Source of the DNA: Candidatus Poribacteria bacterium
GTDB taxonomy: Bacteria > Poribacteria > WGA-4E > PCPOR2b
Length of the DNA stretch: 64,000 nt
NCBI GenBank assembly: GCA_022826645.1
Contig: JAJDUM010000103.1
Location: 1 to 64,000, forward strand
Reading direction: 5' to 3'
The notes beneath the pieces were generated by a model. That model searched no databases. It was not told the DNA's origin and saw nothing but the letters and a program-made list of their open reading frames with translations. Within the stretch, counting starts at the first letter, position 1, and each line of letters opens with the position of its first letter. The position numbers were made by a program, and so were the translations under genes. Below, piece by piece: positions 27,778 through 38,574 of the stretch.

Positions 27778-29196
27778 ATGGCTGAAGAAGTGGCAAATGC
27801 AAGTCAACCGTGGAACGTTGTGGTTGTGGTTTCGGATACGCTTAGGACAGCGTATCTGGGTGCCTATGGGAATAAATGGATTCATACACCCAATCTCAAT
27901 AAGTTCGCTCAAGATAGCGTACGATTTACAAATGCACATCCAGAATGCTTGCCAACGATTCCGACGCGTCGTACCTTGCATAGTGGCCGCCGGGCGTTCC
28001 CATTTCGGGATTACCGTCCTGTACCTTGGGATAATGTCTATATCCCGGGGTGGCAGCCCTTATCATCGGAGGAAAGCACAATAGCGGAGGCACTTGTCCG
28101 CCAAGGTTATCACACCGGTTTCTTCGCAGATGTACCCCACTACTTTGTACCGGGGATGAACTTTACGCGCGGATTTTTGCAGTGGGAGTTCATCCGTGGT
28201 CAGGCGGAGGACCGGTATAATGCGATTGCACACGCGGATGAGACGTTGTTATCGCGCTACCGTGGTGGTGCGGATCGGATTCGGGCGCATTTAGTGAACG
28301 TGCAACCGGAGCAGCCAGAAGAGACTTGGCCCGCAGCGCGCACGTTCCGGGCTGCGATAAAATTTGTCGAGCAGAATTACAATAATAATCCCTTTTATCT
28401 CTACGTCGATAGCTTCACACCGCACGAGACTTGGGAAGCTCCGATTCACTATTACGACCTTTACGGGAATCGAGAAGACCGTGAACCGATTTATCTCTCC
28501 GCACCTTACGGACCAATAGATCGTAATCCTGAAGTCGAAGAACGTTTGCCGAGTATTCGAGCGAATTATGCTGGTCTGGTGACGATGGTGGACACATGGT
28601 TTGGAAAGTTGATAAATACCATCGACAGGCTGGGGTTAAAACAGAACACGCTCGTGATATTCCTGAGCGATCACGGAACCAACTTCGGTGAAAACCCGGA
28701 CCGTGTTACAGGAAAACCGGCGGATTTCATGTATCCGGGCACAATGGATATCCCGATGATGCTGCGGCATCCAGACGGGGTGCGTGCTGGAAGCACACGT
28801 GACGAATTCGTTTACAGCTTGGACGTACCAGCGACCGTCATTGCTGCCGCTGGGGTTGAACCGATCGGTAGAATAGAAGGGCAGAGCCTGCTCCCACTGG
28901 TAGAAGGCGGCATCGGATTTGAGGCACGAGATTATCTGACCTGTCGCTACGGTAACTCTGTGTGGTACAAAGATTCAAAGAATTGGTTCTTCAGTGGTGT
29001 TGATTCCCAGAATTCACGCCTTTTTGACCTGGAGGAAGATCCAATGTGTCAGCATAATATTGCAGCGAGTGCGGAAGATCGGTGCGCTCTTGCGCGAGAA
29101 CGCATATTGGCGGATGCGGGTGGTGAATTACAACGCTATGAACGGCAGGAAAAGACAGATGCGCTGGGCAGACCTGAGTTTGCTGAAGGAAGATAA
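27778..29196 (+). CDS. sulfatase-family hydrolase with Thr at the nucleophile position
   Basis: A 472-residue alkaline-phosphatase-superfamily hydrolase. The metal site starts in VVVVSDTLRTAYLGAYGN and further ligands are in FLSDHGTNFGEN. In normal sulfatases C/S-x-P-S-R is oxidised to formylglycine; here the best-aligned motif is TIPTRRTLHSG, giving Thr60 at the nucleophile position, with Cys57 three residues before as a poorer candidate. This may point to a formylglycine-independent phosphodiesterase or phosphonate-type hydrolase rather than a sulfatase. No signal peptide, so cytoplasmic. Start chosen at the ATG with AAGGAG upstream; a GTG seven codons before is the alternative. Confidence 0.85.
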   Translation: MAEEVANASQPWNVVVVVSDTLRTAYLGAYGNKWIHTPNLNKFAQDSVRFTNAHPECLPTIPTRRTLHSGRRAFPFRDYRPVPWDNVYIPGWQPLSSEESTIAEALVRQGYHTGFFADVPHYFVPGMNFTRGFLQWEFIRGQAEDRYNAIAHADETLLSRYRGGADRIRAHLVNVQPEQPEETWPAARTFRAAIKFVEQNYNNNPFYLYVDSFTPHETWEAPIHYYDLYGNREDREPIYLSAPYGPIDRNPEVEERLPSIRANYAGLVTMVDTWFGKLINTIDRLGLKQNTLVIFLSDHGTNFGENPDRVTGKPADFMYPGTMDIPMMLRHPDGVRAGSTRDEFVYSLDVPATVIAAAGVEPIGRIEGQSLLPLVEGGIGFEARDYLTCRYGNSVWYKDSKNWFFSGVDSQNSRLFDLEEDPMCQHNIAASAEDRCALARERILADAGGELQRYERQEKTDALGRPEFAEGR

Positions 29197-29268
29197 CTAT
29201 CTATCATCGTCTCATATATCTACAGAGCTTATAACCGAGCTTGTAGATGCAATGGAGTTATACGCCAA

Positions 29269-30060
29269 ATGAACCCACATTTCTTTGAAGGGATCGACGG
29301 AATCGAACGACAGCGGAAACCGAGAGACCGCGGGCTGACAATGGTTATCGATTGGGGTATTGGGATACGTGAACAGGAGGATCTGATCGAGACTGGAGCA
29401 GACCATTTCGATTTTTCAAAGATCGCTGTCGGTATCTCCCGTTTGTTGTCAAATGATGTATTGGAAGCAAAGTTGAAAAAGTATCGTCAACATCAGATTG
29501 AGCCATTTGCAGGAGGTATGTTTCTCGAATACGCAGAGGTATCCGGAAAAGCAGAGCTTTATTTTCCTGCGATCGTTCGGGCAGGCTATCGTTGGGTTGA
29601 GGTATCGGATAACCTCGGAGCGGTGTCGGTTGCATGGAAACGGCAGATGATTCGTCAAGCAGTCAAGGACCATGGCCTACAAGTTATGGGTGAGGTTGGT
29701 AAGAAGGAGGGATTGGCAAGCGAGATCCCTTTCCCTGACGATGCGCAGGGCTGCCTCGACGCTGGTGCAGCGCTGGTACTCTTAGAAGCCGCTGAGTTGG
29801 TCAGTGAAGATGTTGACACAGCGAAGGCGGTTGAAGAAGTTGTAGACCTCGTTGGTCTGGAGAAAGTCATGTTTGAATTACCCGGTCCCTGGATTGCTGG
29901 GGTAACTGCACATGGCATCCATCACCTTCGCCGCCAGCTCATAGATCGATATGGTAGAGAAGTGAATTTAGGTAACGTCGCGCCAGCCGATCTCGTGTCA
30001 TTGGAAGCGTATCGCCGAGGGTTAGGGGTCAATGCCGGCGAGGTTAAGGGTGATGTCTGA
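29269..30060 (+). CDS. phosphosulfolactate synthase (ComA)-like protein
   Basis: A 263-residue TIM-barrel protein resembling ComA (PF02679). Matching family features are RKPRDRGLTMVIDWGIG near the N-terminus, HFDFSKIAVG, GGMFLEYAEVSG, WVEVSDNLGAV, VMGEVGKKEGLA and the C-terminal GREVNLGNVAPADLVSLEAY. Known ComA condenses phosphoenolpyruvate with sulfite to make phosphosulfolactate for coenzyme M. Here it sits after a sulfatase-like gene and no other coenzyme M genes were seen, so it may handle sulfonates or another compound. The ATG has a GGAG 11 bp upstream. Confidence 0.75.
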   Translation: MNPHFFEGIDGIERQRKPRDRGLTMVIDWGIGIREQEDLIETGADHFDFSKIAVGISRLLSNDVLEAKLKKYRQHQIEPFAGGMFLEYAEVSGKAELYFPAIVRAGYRWVEVSDNLGAVSVAWKRQMIRQAVKDHGLQVMGEVGKKEGLASEIPFPDDAQGCLDAGAALVLLEAAELVSEDVDTAKAVEEVVDLVGLEKVMFELPGPWIAGVTAHGIHHLRRQLIDRYGREVNLGNVAPADLVSLEAYRRGLGVNAGEVKGDV

Positions 30061-30120
30061 AACGGTTAGAGGCGCATCAGTTCATTAGTCATTGGTTCAT
30101 TATAAGGAGGGACAATCATT

Positions 30121-30966
30121 ATGGTTTACGGAAGTGGTGATTATCGATATGAGGTTGTAGAGGGTTGGGGACAGATCCCGCAGTTGGGGCTTGCTTCTGC
30201 CGTCGCTTGTGATTCCCAAGATCGGGTTTATGTGTTCAATCGGAGTCCTAATCCTGCCATGCTCGTTTATGAACGAGATGGTCGATTCATTGGCTCTTGG
30301 GGCGAAGATATCTTCAAAGCACCGCACGGCATTTGGATAAGTTCTGACGATGAAATCTACACTACAGACACCGAAGACCACACCGTCCGGAAGTTTTCGC
30401 TTTCTGGAGAACTTTTGCAGACGTGGGGAACTGTGGATGAGCCGGGCGCACCGGGGCAGCCATTCAATCAGCCAACCCGTGCCGTTTTATCCGAATCTGG
30501 CGATATGTACGTCTCAGATGGATACGGACAATCGCGGGTTCACCGCATGACCCCTGATGGCGAGGTCATTGTTTCGTGGGGCGCCCCTGGATCAGGACCT
30601 AGCGAGTTTAACCTACCGCATGATGTCACCGTAGACAAAAATGATCGGGTCTACATCTTAGACCGAGGGAACCTGAGGTGTCAGATTTTCAATTCAAACG
30701 GAGAATACCTAACAGAATGGGGAAACCTCCGCTCTCCCAACGATCTGTTCATCGATTCGGATGATGTTATCCATATCGCAGAGGGTGGGCAGCGTGTAAC
30801 CGTTATGACGCTTGACGGTGAGATTATCACCCAGTGGGGCGAAAAAGGCGAGCAACCCGGACAGTTTAGCAATTCGCCGCACGGTATATGGGTCGACTCT
30901 CATGGCGATGTCTATATCAGCGAGGTCATCGCGGATAAACGGTTCCAGAAGTTTGCGCGAGTTTAA
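30121..30966 (+). CDS. NHL-repeat beta-propeller protein
   Basis: A 281-residue protein of repeated NHL blades, giving a six-bladed propeller. Repeats include DSQDRVYVFNRS, SSDDEIYTTDTEDHTVRKFS, SESGDMYVSDGYGQSRVHRM, DKNDRVYILDRGNLRCQIF and DSHGDVYISEV. It resembles peptidyl-alpha-hydroxyglycine amidating lyase and similar NHL proteins but catalytic residues are not certain. No signal peptide. AAGGAGGG lies upstream of the ATG. It ends the plus-strand catabolic-looking run and converges on malate synthase. Confidence 0.82.
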   Translation: MVYGSGDYRYEVVEGWGQIPQLGLASAVACDSQDRVYVFNRSPNPAMLVYERDGRFIGSWGEDIFKAPHGIWISSDDEIYTTDTEDHTVRKFSLSGELLQTWGTVDEPGAPGQPFNQPTRAVLSESGDMYVSDGYGQSRVHRMTPDGEVIVSWGAPGSGPSEFNLPHDVTVDKNDRVYILDRGNLRCQIFNSNGEYLTEWGNLRSPNDLFIDSDDVIHIAEGGQRVTVMTLDGEIITQWGEKGEQPGQFSNSPHGIWVDSHGDVYISEVIADKRFQKFARV

Positions 30967-30978
30967 TTTGCGAAGTCG

Positions 30979-31002
30979 AAGCGACGCACTATTGCGTCGC
31001 TT
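30979..31002. terminator. stem-loop at converging gene ends
   Basis: A perfect 10-bp inverted repeat (AAGCGACGCA, loop CTAT, TGCGTCGCTT) overlaps the malate synthase stop codon and lies 13 bp after the NHL gene. T runs are only three bases on either side, so it may act as a bidirectional but weak terminator. Confidence 0.45.
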
Positions 31003-33169
31003 TGACCTCTCTCCGACGAGCGTGCAGCACAGGTTCAGTATAACCGTTGGGTACTGTGCCCCCTTTGAAAACCAGATCTAGTGCTGCCTGAAAGGTAATG
31101 CTTTTGTCAAATTCGGGTGCCATGTTTCGATAGTTGGTATCCCCTGCATTCTGTTCATCAACAACCGCAGCCATCCGTTCAAAGGTTTCTATGATCTGTT
31201 CTCTCGTCACAACGCCGTGATGTAGCCAGTTGGCAATATGTTGACTCGATATACGCAGCGTCGCCCGGTCTTCCATCAATCCAACGTTATGGATGTCCGG
31301 CACCTTTGAGCAGCCAATCCCCTGATCAACCCAGCGTACCACATAACCTAAGATTCCTTGAGCATTATTATCCAGTTCCTGCTGAATTTCCTCCTCGCTG
31401 AATTCCCCATCCGATAACGGCGGCGTTAGGATATCTGACAGACTAGCGCGTCCCCTGCTTGCAAGTTCCGCATGCCTGTTTTTGACGTTTACTTCATGGT
31501 AATGTACGGCATGGAGTGTGGCAGCTCTTGGTGAAGGCACCCAAGCGGTCGTCGCGCCGGCTTGCGGATGAGCTACCTTCTGCTCCATCATCGCTGCCAT
31601 TTCATCCGGCATCGCCCACATCCCTTTACCAATCTGCGCCTTACCGGGAAGTCCGGTCTCAATGCCTATATCCACATTCCAGTCTTCATAGGCGAGCATC
31701 CACGGTTGGCTTTTGATGTCCGGCTTGCGTATCATCGGTCCCGCTTCCATGCTAGTGTGAATCTCATCGCCTGTCCGATCTAGAAATCCGGTATTGATAA
31801 ACACAACCCGTTCCTTCGCTGCGCGGATGGCCTCTTTCAGGTTAATGGTGGTTCGACGCTCCTCGTCCATAATGCCCATCTTCAGCGTATTGCGTTCAAG
31901 CCCAAGCGCGCGCTCTACACGTTCAAACAGTTCGACTGTTGCTGCAGCCTCTTCGGGACCGTGGAGTTTGGGTTTGACGATATAGATGCTGCCCGTCTGG
32001 CTATTGACGCATTGTCCATTTCTTTTGAGATCGTGTATGGCTGCCAACGATGTGACCATCGCATCCAGAAAGCCCTCAGGGATCTCCTGATTATCTGCCG
32101 TGGTGACTGCATCGGTGTACATGTGAATTCCAACGTTCCGAATTAGCAGAAGACTTCTGCCTGGGAGCGTCAGTGTTGACCCATCTGGCGCCGTAAAGGT
32201 CCTATCTACATTTAGCCGACGGGTCATCTGCTGCCCATCCTTCTCAAAAGAAGCTTCTAGCGTCCCCTGCATAATGCCGTTCCAGTTGCTATACACCCTC
32301 ATCTTGTCCTCGGCATCAACCGCCGCCACAGAATCTTCGCAATCTTGAATTGTGGTGATGGCAGACTCGAGGATCACGTCTTTTACGCCCGCAGGATGGG
32401 CTTTTCCAACAGGATGAGCGCGGTCAATTTGGATTTCAATGTGTAACCCATTATTTCTGAGCAAAACAGTGCACAGTTCACCATCTTTTTCATGAAACCC
32501 AACAAATTTACTGGGGTCGGCTAAACCTACCTCGCTGCCATCGTTAAGCCTTATAACCAATTGATTAGTTCCATCAACATCTTTGAGTGAGTATTGCGTG
32601 ACTTCTCGGAAGTTTCCCCGTTCAAGCTCCGCCATCTCATCTAAGAACACCTCCACCTGGGCGATGACAGCCGCGCCGCGCATAGGGTTGTAACCTGCAT
32701 CCTTTTGCTCGCGCCCCTCTTCCGTAATCAGATAGGTACCGTACAACGCATCATACAAACTCCCCCAACGGGCATTGGCAGCATTTAAGGCATAGCGGGC
32801 ATTATCCAAGGGAACCACCAGTTGGGGTCCTGAGACTTCCGCGATTTCGGGGTCCACATCCGTCGTGGTTGCTTGGAAATCTGCACCTTCAGGGAGGAGG
32901 TATCCAATCTCTGCAAGAAAATCTTGATATTCATTTGGCTCAACCGGTTCGTCTTTTGTCGACAAATACCATTCGTCGATCCGCTGCTGCAGTGCATCAC
33001 GTCTGTCCAGAAGTGCTTGGTTTTTTGGTGCAAGATCTGCAACAATTTGACCCAAGGATGTCCAAAAGGCATCCGCATCTACACCTGTGCCGGGGGCGAT
33101 CTCGTCTTGTACCAGACGATACAATCCTTCGTCAATCTTGAGTTGACCAATTTCAATTCTATCTGCCAT
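30989..33169 (-). CDS. glcB: malate synthase G
   Basis: A 726-residue cytosolic malate synthase of isoform G, which condenses glyoxylate and acetyl-CoA. The family signature is [20 protein letters not shown] followed by [19 protein letters not shown], and [20 protein letters not shown] and [10 protein letters not shown] are further G-form features. The length fits the G isoform (about 720), longer than form A. Start at the ATG beginning MADRIE is supported by GGAGG upstream; a GTG six codons earlier overlaps that site. No isocitrate lyase or glyoxylate-forming gene adjoins, so it may use glycolate-derived glyoxylate. Confidence 0.96.
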   Translation of the reverse strand: MADRIEIGQLKIDEGLYRLVQDEIAPGTGVDADAFWTSLGQIVADLAPKNQALLDRRDALQQRIDEWYLSTKDEPVEPNEYQDFLAEIGYLLPEGADFQATTTDVDPEIAEVSGPQLVVPLDNARYALNAANARWGSLYDALYGTYLITEEGREQKDAGYNPMRGAAVIAQVEVFLDEMAELERGNFREVTQYSLKDVDGTNQLVIRLNDGSEVGLADPSKFVGFHEKDGELCTVLLRNNGLHIEIQIDRAHPVGKAHPAGVKDVILESAITTIQDCEDSVAAVDAEDKMRVYSNWNGIMQGTLEASFEKDGQQMTRRLNVDRTFTAPDGSTLTLPGRSLLLIRNVGIHMYTDAVTTADNQEIPEGFLDAMVTSLAAIHDLKRNGQCVNSQTGSIYIVKPKLHGPEEAAATVELFERVERALGLERNTLKMGIMDEERRTTINLKEAIRAAKERVVFINTGFLDRTGDEIHTSMEAGPMIRKPDIKSQPWMLAYEDWNVDIGIETGLPGKAQIGKGMWAMPDEMAAMMEQKVAHPQAGATTAWVPSPRAATLHAVHYHEVNVKNRHAELASRGRASLSDILTPPLSDGEFSEEEIQQELDNNAQGILGYVVRWVDQGIGCSKVPDIHNVGLMEDRATLRISSQHIANWLHHGVVTREQIIETFERMAAVVDEQNAGDTNYRNMAPEFDKSITFQAALDLVFKGGTVPNGYTEPVLHARRREVKATQ

Positions 33170-33416
33170 TCGTTCATGTGCCTCCACGTTTTAGGACTTT
33201 CAAAGAGAGCAATTTTGTAACAGTTCCGTATCTTATTTCCATTTTAACTCGATCTGTCTCAACCTGTCAAGATGCTTGCGCTTGAGCAGGGCGTTTTTGT
33301 TATGCATGTGACCAACTCTCGCAGCACATGGAACGCGCGATCCGAGTGCCTTCAAACGAGATCAAGGCATGTGAACTCAATGGATACATCGCGTGACGCG
33401 CCTTTTTCTTTCGCTT

Positions 33417-33445
33417 TTGACAATACAGATGGAGTATGGTATCAT
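33417..33445 (+). promoter_or_regulatory. strong sigma70-type promoter upstream of hisG
   Basis: TTGACA (33417-33422), 17 bp, TATCAT (33440-33445), followed by ATCGTATCC. It lies in the 671-bp gap 33170-33840. The leader would carry the dispersed repeat at 33507-33605 before hisG. The open frame 33494-33844 across this leader translates the repeat and is not thought to be a gene. Confidence 0.6.
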
Positions 33446-33506
33446 ATCGTATCCTATACTATGGTAGATTTTAGAATTACTTAGACACTCCCAGTGCACA
33501 ACCACG

Positions 33507-33605
33507 TCCCTAAATCCCCAACCCCTCTGATAAGAGAGGAAAGACAGGGAGAAGACCCCTCTTATCTTCTCCCCTTGTCAGGGGAGTTACAGGGGGGCTT
33601 TGGAA
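33507..33605 (+). repeat. dispersed hairpin-rich repeat (copy 1)
   Basis: The segment begins TCCCTAAATCCCC and ends GGGGGGCTTTGG, imperfect inverted ends of a type seen again at 63376. Inside are several small hairpins such as CCTCT/AGAGG and CTCCCC/GGGGAG. It looks like a non-coding miniature transposon-like or REP-type repeat. Confidence 0.6.
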
Positions 33606-33840
33606 ATCCCGTGAGGGTCGGAGTCATTGGTAAATTTCCACTTACTTCCCTAATTCATCATAATCGTTACAGACAGCAGAGAAAGTATGGCAGGAAGCCT
33701 GCCCGTAGCGCATCCACAGATGAAATGAAGCAAATACAGCAAAAGGGATTCCACTACAAAGCAATCGCTTTAACAATGGGACTTGAATTTAGTGTCAGAG
33801 AAAACAATCGAAAAAACTTGGAGACAGGACATAGAAATCG

Positions 33841-34713
33841 ATGAACAAACTGAAATTAGGTATTCCTAAAGGATCTCTACAGGAATTCACCATTGACCTT
33901 TTCAAACGGGCAGGCTACACAATTACAATCAGCGGTAGATCATACTATCCGCACATTGATGACAATGAGATTGAGGTGATGCTGCTGCGTCCACAGGAGA
34001 TGGCGCTTTACGTAGAACGCGGTGTTATTGATGTGGGGTTAGCGGGGCGAGATTGGGTCCGCGAATGCGAAGCAGATGTATTGGAAGTTGCATCGCTTAT
34101 CTATGGCAAGCAGACCACGCAGCCAGCACGATGGGTGCTGGCGGTTGCAGAAGATTCCCCCATCCAGTCCGTCGCAGATCTTGAAGGCAAAGTCATTTTC
34201 ACCGAATTGGTTGGGGCAACAAAATCATACCTCAAGGATAATGGCGTTAATGCGACTGTCAAATTCTCACACGGTGCAACAGAGGTAAAGATTCCCCACC
34301 TCTGCGATGCGATTGTAGAGATTACGGAGACTGGAAGCACCTTGCACGCGAACCAACTAAGAATTGTTGATGTCGTCATTGAATCGGTAACGATGCTGAT
34401 CGCAAATAAGGAGAGTTGGGCAGATCAATGGAAACGGGACAAGGCGGAAAGTTTGCATATACTCCTATCCGGAGCATTGGCGGCACAGAACAAAGTTGGA
34501 CTCAAAATGAACATTGCTCAAGAAAACCTACAATCCTTGCTCGCGATTTTGCCAGCGATGAGGAATCCAACGATTTCCCAACTGAGCCAAGATGGCTGGC
34601 ATGCTGTCGAAACGATTGTTGATGAACATATTGTCCGAGACTTCATCCCAGAACTCATGAATGCAGGCGCAGAAGGGATTATTGAATACCCCTTGAGCAA
34701 AGTAATTCCGTGA
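33841..34713 (+). CDS. hisG: ATP phosphoribosyltransferase, long form
   Basis: A 290-residue HisG catalysing the first step of histidine synthesis, joining ATP and PRPP. The catalytic two-lobe domain includes [29 protein letters not shown] and [18 protein letters not shown] (the PRPP-binding E-x-GxT-L region). The C-terminal about 70 residues form the HisG_C regulatory domain of the long form, the histidine-sensing part. No other his gene is nearby, so regulation is not operon-linked here. The upstream ribosome-binding site is weak (AGGACA). Confidence 0.96.
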   Translation: MNKLKLGIPKGSLQEFTIDLFKRAGYTITISGRSYYPHIDDNEIEVMLLRPQEMALYVERGVIDVGLAGRDWVRECEADVLEVASLIYGKQTTQPARWVLAVAEDSPIQSVADLEGKVIFTELVGATKSYLKDNGVNATVKFSHGATEVKIPHLCDAIVEITETGSTLHANQLRIVDVVIESVTMLIANKESWADQWKRDKAESLHILLSGALAAQNKVGLKMNIAQENLQSLLAILPAMRNPTISQLSQDGWHAVETIVDEHIVRDFIPELMNAGAEGIIEYPLSKVIP

Positions 34714-34796
34714 TAAGTTCATCACGCAACACGCGTTAAATCGGCACACTATTTGGACGTGGTTGTTGCTTGTGTATTAAACGGAGGATAAATCGA

Positions 34797-35867
34797 ATGA
34801 AACTTCAAATCAGTTTATGCTTTTTTCTTCTTCTGATTTGGACGATTACTGGTCTAGGCTGCGGTGAGGATTCATCCTCGACTTCTGTCGAGCCTGGCGA
34901 AGAATCCGAGCAAATAGTAGACTTAGAAGGAGAGGATAACTCGCAATCAGGAATGGTATCAGGAATTATCACTAACATCAAGACGGGGGAACCGATACCG
35001 GGGGTAACCATCAGTCTGTTAGGCAAGACGGTGGAAACCGATGCAGAGGGCAGATATGCTTTCACAGAGATCCGTTATTCAGATAGCCATAATTTGATCG
35101 TTATGGACCTTGATTACCAGCCCAAAATGAAGAAATTTAAACTTAGGACTGAACAGGTACAGTTGAATGTTCCTCTCTCTCCAAAGCTTGGTGCGGTGTC
35201 GGGGGTTATCACCGATGGCACAACAGGGAACCCGATCCCGGGCGCAACTATCACTCTATTGGATCAGATGCAAACAACCGAAATAGATGGTAGATATAAC
35301 TTTACGGGAGTTCCCTATTCGCAGACAATTAGTTTAATGATTACAGCTGCCGATTATCAGTCCAAAACCGAGAACTTTGAACTTAGGACGGGTCGCGTTG
35401 GAGTGAGCATTCAACTCATGCCCACGACGAATCCCGAGACGGAGATTCCTCAGTTCTTGGAACGCTTTTCCGCACTAATTGAGTCGTTGGATATAGGGAA
35501 ATTGAAGACAATCCAAGAACTCTTTTCGGAAACCTACGTTGCAGGGGATGATCCCATTACACTTCTTGGATTAGCGACAGGCGTTATTCCCGCAATGTTC
35601 GATGACGTTAATCCAACAATCACTAAAGTGTTTGGAAAGTACGATGCCCTCCAATTTGAGTTTAATAAAATTCAGGTGGAGGTGACTAATACACGCAAGG
35701 CATCTGCACGACTTACTCTACACATCATCAGCGAGGAGGGGGCGGGCCCCGACAAACCACGAGCCGAAAAAAGAGAGATTATTGTTGATTGTCAAATAGA
35801 TTTCCGCAAAGAAGACACATTGTGGAAAATCGTTTTTTGGCAACTTTTCAACGTAGAATTCCTTTGA
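34797..35867 (+). CDS. lipoprotein with two carboxypeptidase-regulatory-like domains
   Basis: A 356-residue exported protein. The N-terminus is a signal with a Cys at ITGLGC, a slightly atypical lipobox. Two tandem CarboxypepD_reg-like beta domains follow (about 50-125 and 130-210), each with TGxPIPG and TxxxGRYxFT. The C-terminal half (about 215-350) looks like an NTF2/SnoaL-like alpha+beta fold with FRKEDTLWKIVFWQLF. Such proteins often organise cell surfaces or bind sugars. Start ATG at 34797 has GGAGG upstream; the TTG at 34770 is not needed. Confidence 0.78.
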   Translation: MKLQISLCFFLLLIWTITGLGCGEDSSSTSVEPGEESEQIVDLEGEDNSQSGMVSGIITNIKTGEPIPGVTISLLGKTVETDAEGRYAFTEIRYSDSHNLIVMDLDYQPKMKKFKLRTEQVQLNVPLSPKLGAVSGVITDGTTGNPIPGATITLLDQMQTTEIDGRYNFTGVPYSQTISLMITAADYQSKTENFELRTGRVGVSIQLMPTTNPETEIPQFLERFSALIESLDIGKLKTIQELFSETYVAGDDPITLLGLATGVIPAMFDDVNPTITKVFGKYDALQFEFNKIQVEVTNTRKASARLTLHIISEEGAGPDKPRAEKREIIVDCQIDFRKEDTLWKIVFWQLFNVEFL

Positions 35868-35963
35868 TTTGATGGATTGAACTCTAACATCAGGTAAGAT
35901 ATGAGTTCCCCACTTGGACAGGAACACAATAGACGGCTAGCCTAACGGAATTGGCAACTGTAA

Positions 35964-37985
<2,022 letters not shown>

Positions 37986-37993
37986 AGGAAATT

Positions 37994-38027
37994 TTGACTT
38001 TCAATCTATCGGCTTCTATGCTATACT
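37994..38027 (+). promoter_or_regulatory. candidate promoter after ligA
   Basis: TTGACT (37994-37999) is followed after 17 bp by TATGCT (38017-38022) and overlapping TATACT. It would transcribe the small basic gene, the structured RNA and the AddA-like gene. The leader to 38286 contains a perfect palindrome-like ACTTTTTTGAAAAAGT. The 300-bp gap 37986-38285 holds no recognised gene. Confidence 0.45.
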
Positions 38028-38285
38028 CACAATAGCTTTTTAAAGATAGATCGAACTTTTTTGAAAAAGTAGATTTTACAGAATCGTCTCGTCCACCACA
38101 AACCTACCGGTTTAGATATTTGAACCGAAAACTGAGTTATGGCTGGACAAAAGTTGTATTTGAACTGGTCTTGTTCAAGTATCTGTAGAATCTCAAGAAC
38201 GGTTGTTCTGAAACAGGCTTGCGAGGTGGGAGATGGTTCCTTGCATTCTAATTCATCAGCTGTTAACAGAATAGGAGAACATAAA

Positions 38286-38423
38286 ATGAGAGGTAATCGG
38301 GGAAAAGGCAGCAAATCACTCGATAGCGCAAATAAAGGTGTTGTCAAAAAGACTGCCACTAAAAAAGGACGTAAAGAGAAAAAACTCGCTAAACAGGAAA
38401 AACGGGCGAAAAAGACGTATTAA
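38286..38423 (+). CDS. small lysine-rich basic protein
   Basis: A 45-residue protein with about 16 Lys/Arg, most in the second half (KKTATKKGRKEKKLAKQEKR). TAGGAG lies 6 bp upstream of the ATG. It has no hydrophobic segment and no recognised domain. It could be a nucleic-acid-binding or ribosome-associated peptide, or a chance frame. It precedes the predicted structured RNA and the AddA-like helicase gene. The longer frame starting at 38139 lacks a ribosome-binding site. Confidence 0.5.
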   Translation: MRGNRGKGSKSLDSANKGVVKKTATKKGRKEKKLAKQEKRAKKTY

Positions 38424-38430
38424 ACAGATA

Positions 38431-38558
38431 GGGCGATAGCTCACAGACGAACAGACCCGCGCTCAATAGGGGTTCATTAAGACTGCCTCTGCATTCTGCG
38501 CCACGATACGATTGAAACCCGCATCACGGTCTGTTGCTTGTGCTATCGCCCTTTTTTT
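38431..38558 (+). ncRNA. predicted structured RNA or attenuator ahead of the AddA-like gene
   Basis: Outer arms GGGCGATAGC (38431-38440) and GCTATCGCCC (38542-38551) are perfectly complementary. A second pair nests inside (AACAGACC at 38450-38457 with GGTCTGTT at 38528-38535), and a third is nearly perfect (GGGGTTCA with TGAAACCC, one mismatch). The right outer arm is followed by seven Ts and then directly by the AGGGAGG ribosome-binding site of the helicase gene. This is a long-range hairpin ending like an intrinsic terminator. It matches no tRNA, SRP RNA or known riboswitch I could recognise. Confidence 0.5.
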
Positions 38559-38574
38559 AGGGAGGCGCCGCATC

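Noticed and set aside
33494-33844. A 116-residue frame before hisG
   Set aside because: It translates the dispersed repeat, overlaps the hisG start and has no ribosome-binding site.
38431-38558. The segment starting GGGCGATAGCTCA as a tRNA
   Set aside because: The first bases look like a tRNA acceptor and D arm and pair with ATCGCCC at the end, but there is no T arm (TTCRA), anticodon arm or CCA, and it is 120 nt long.
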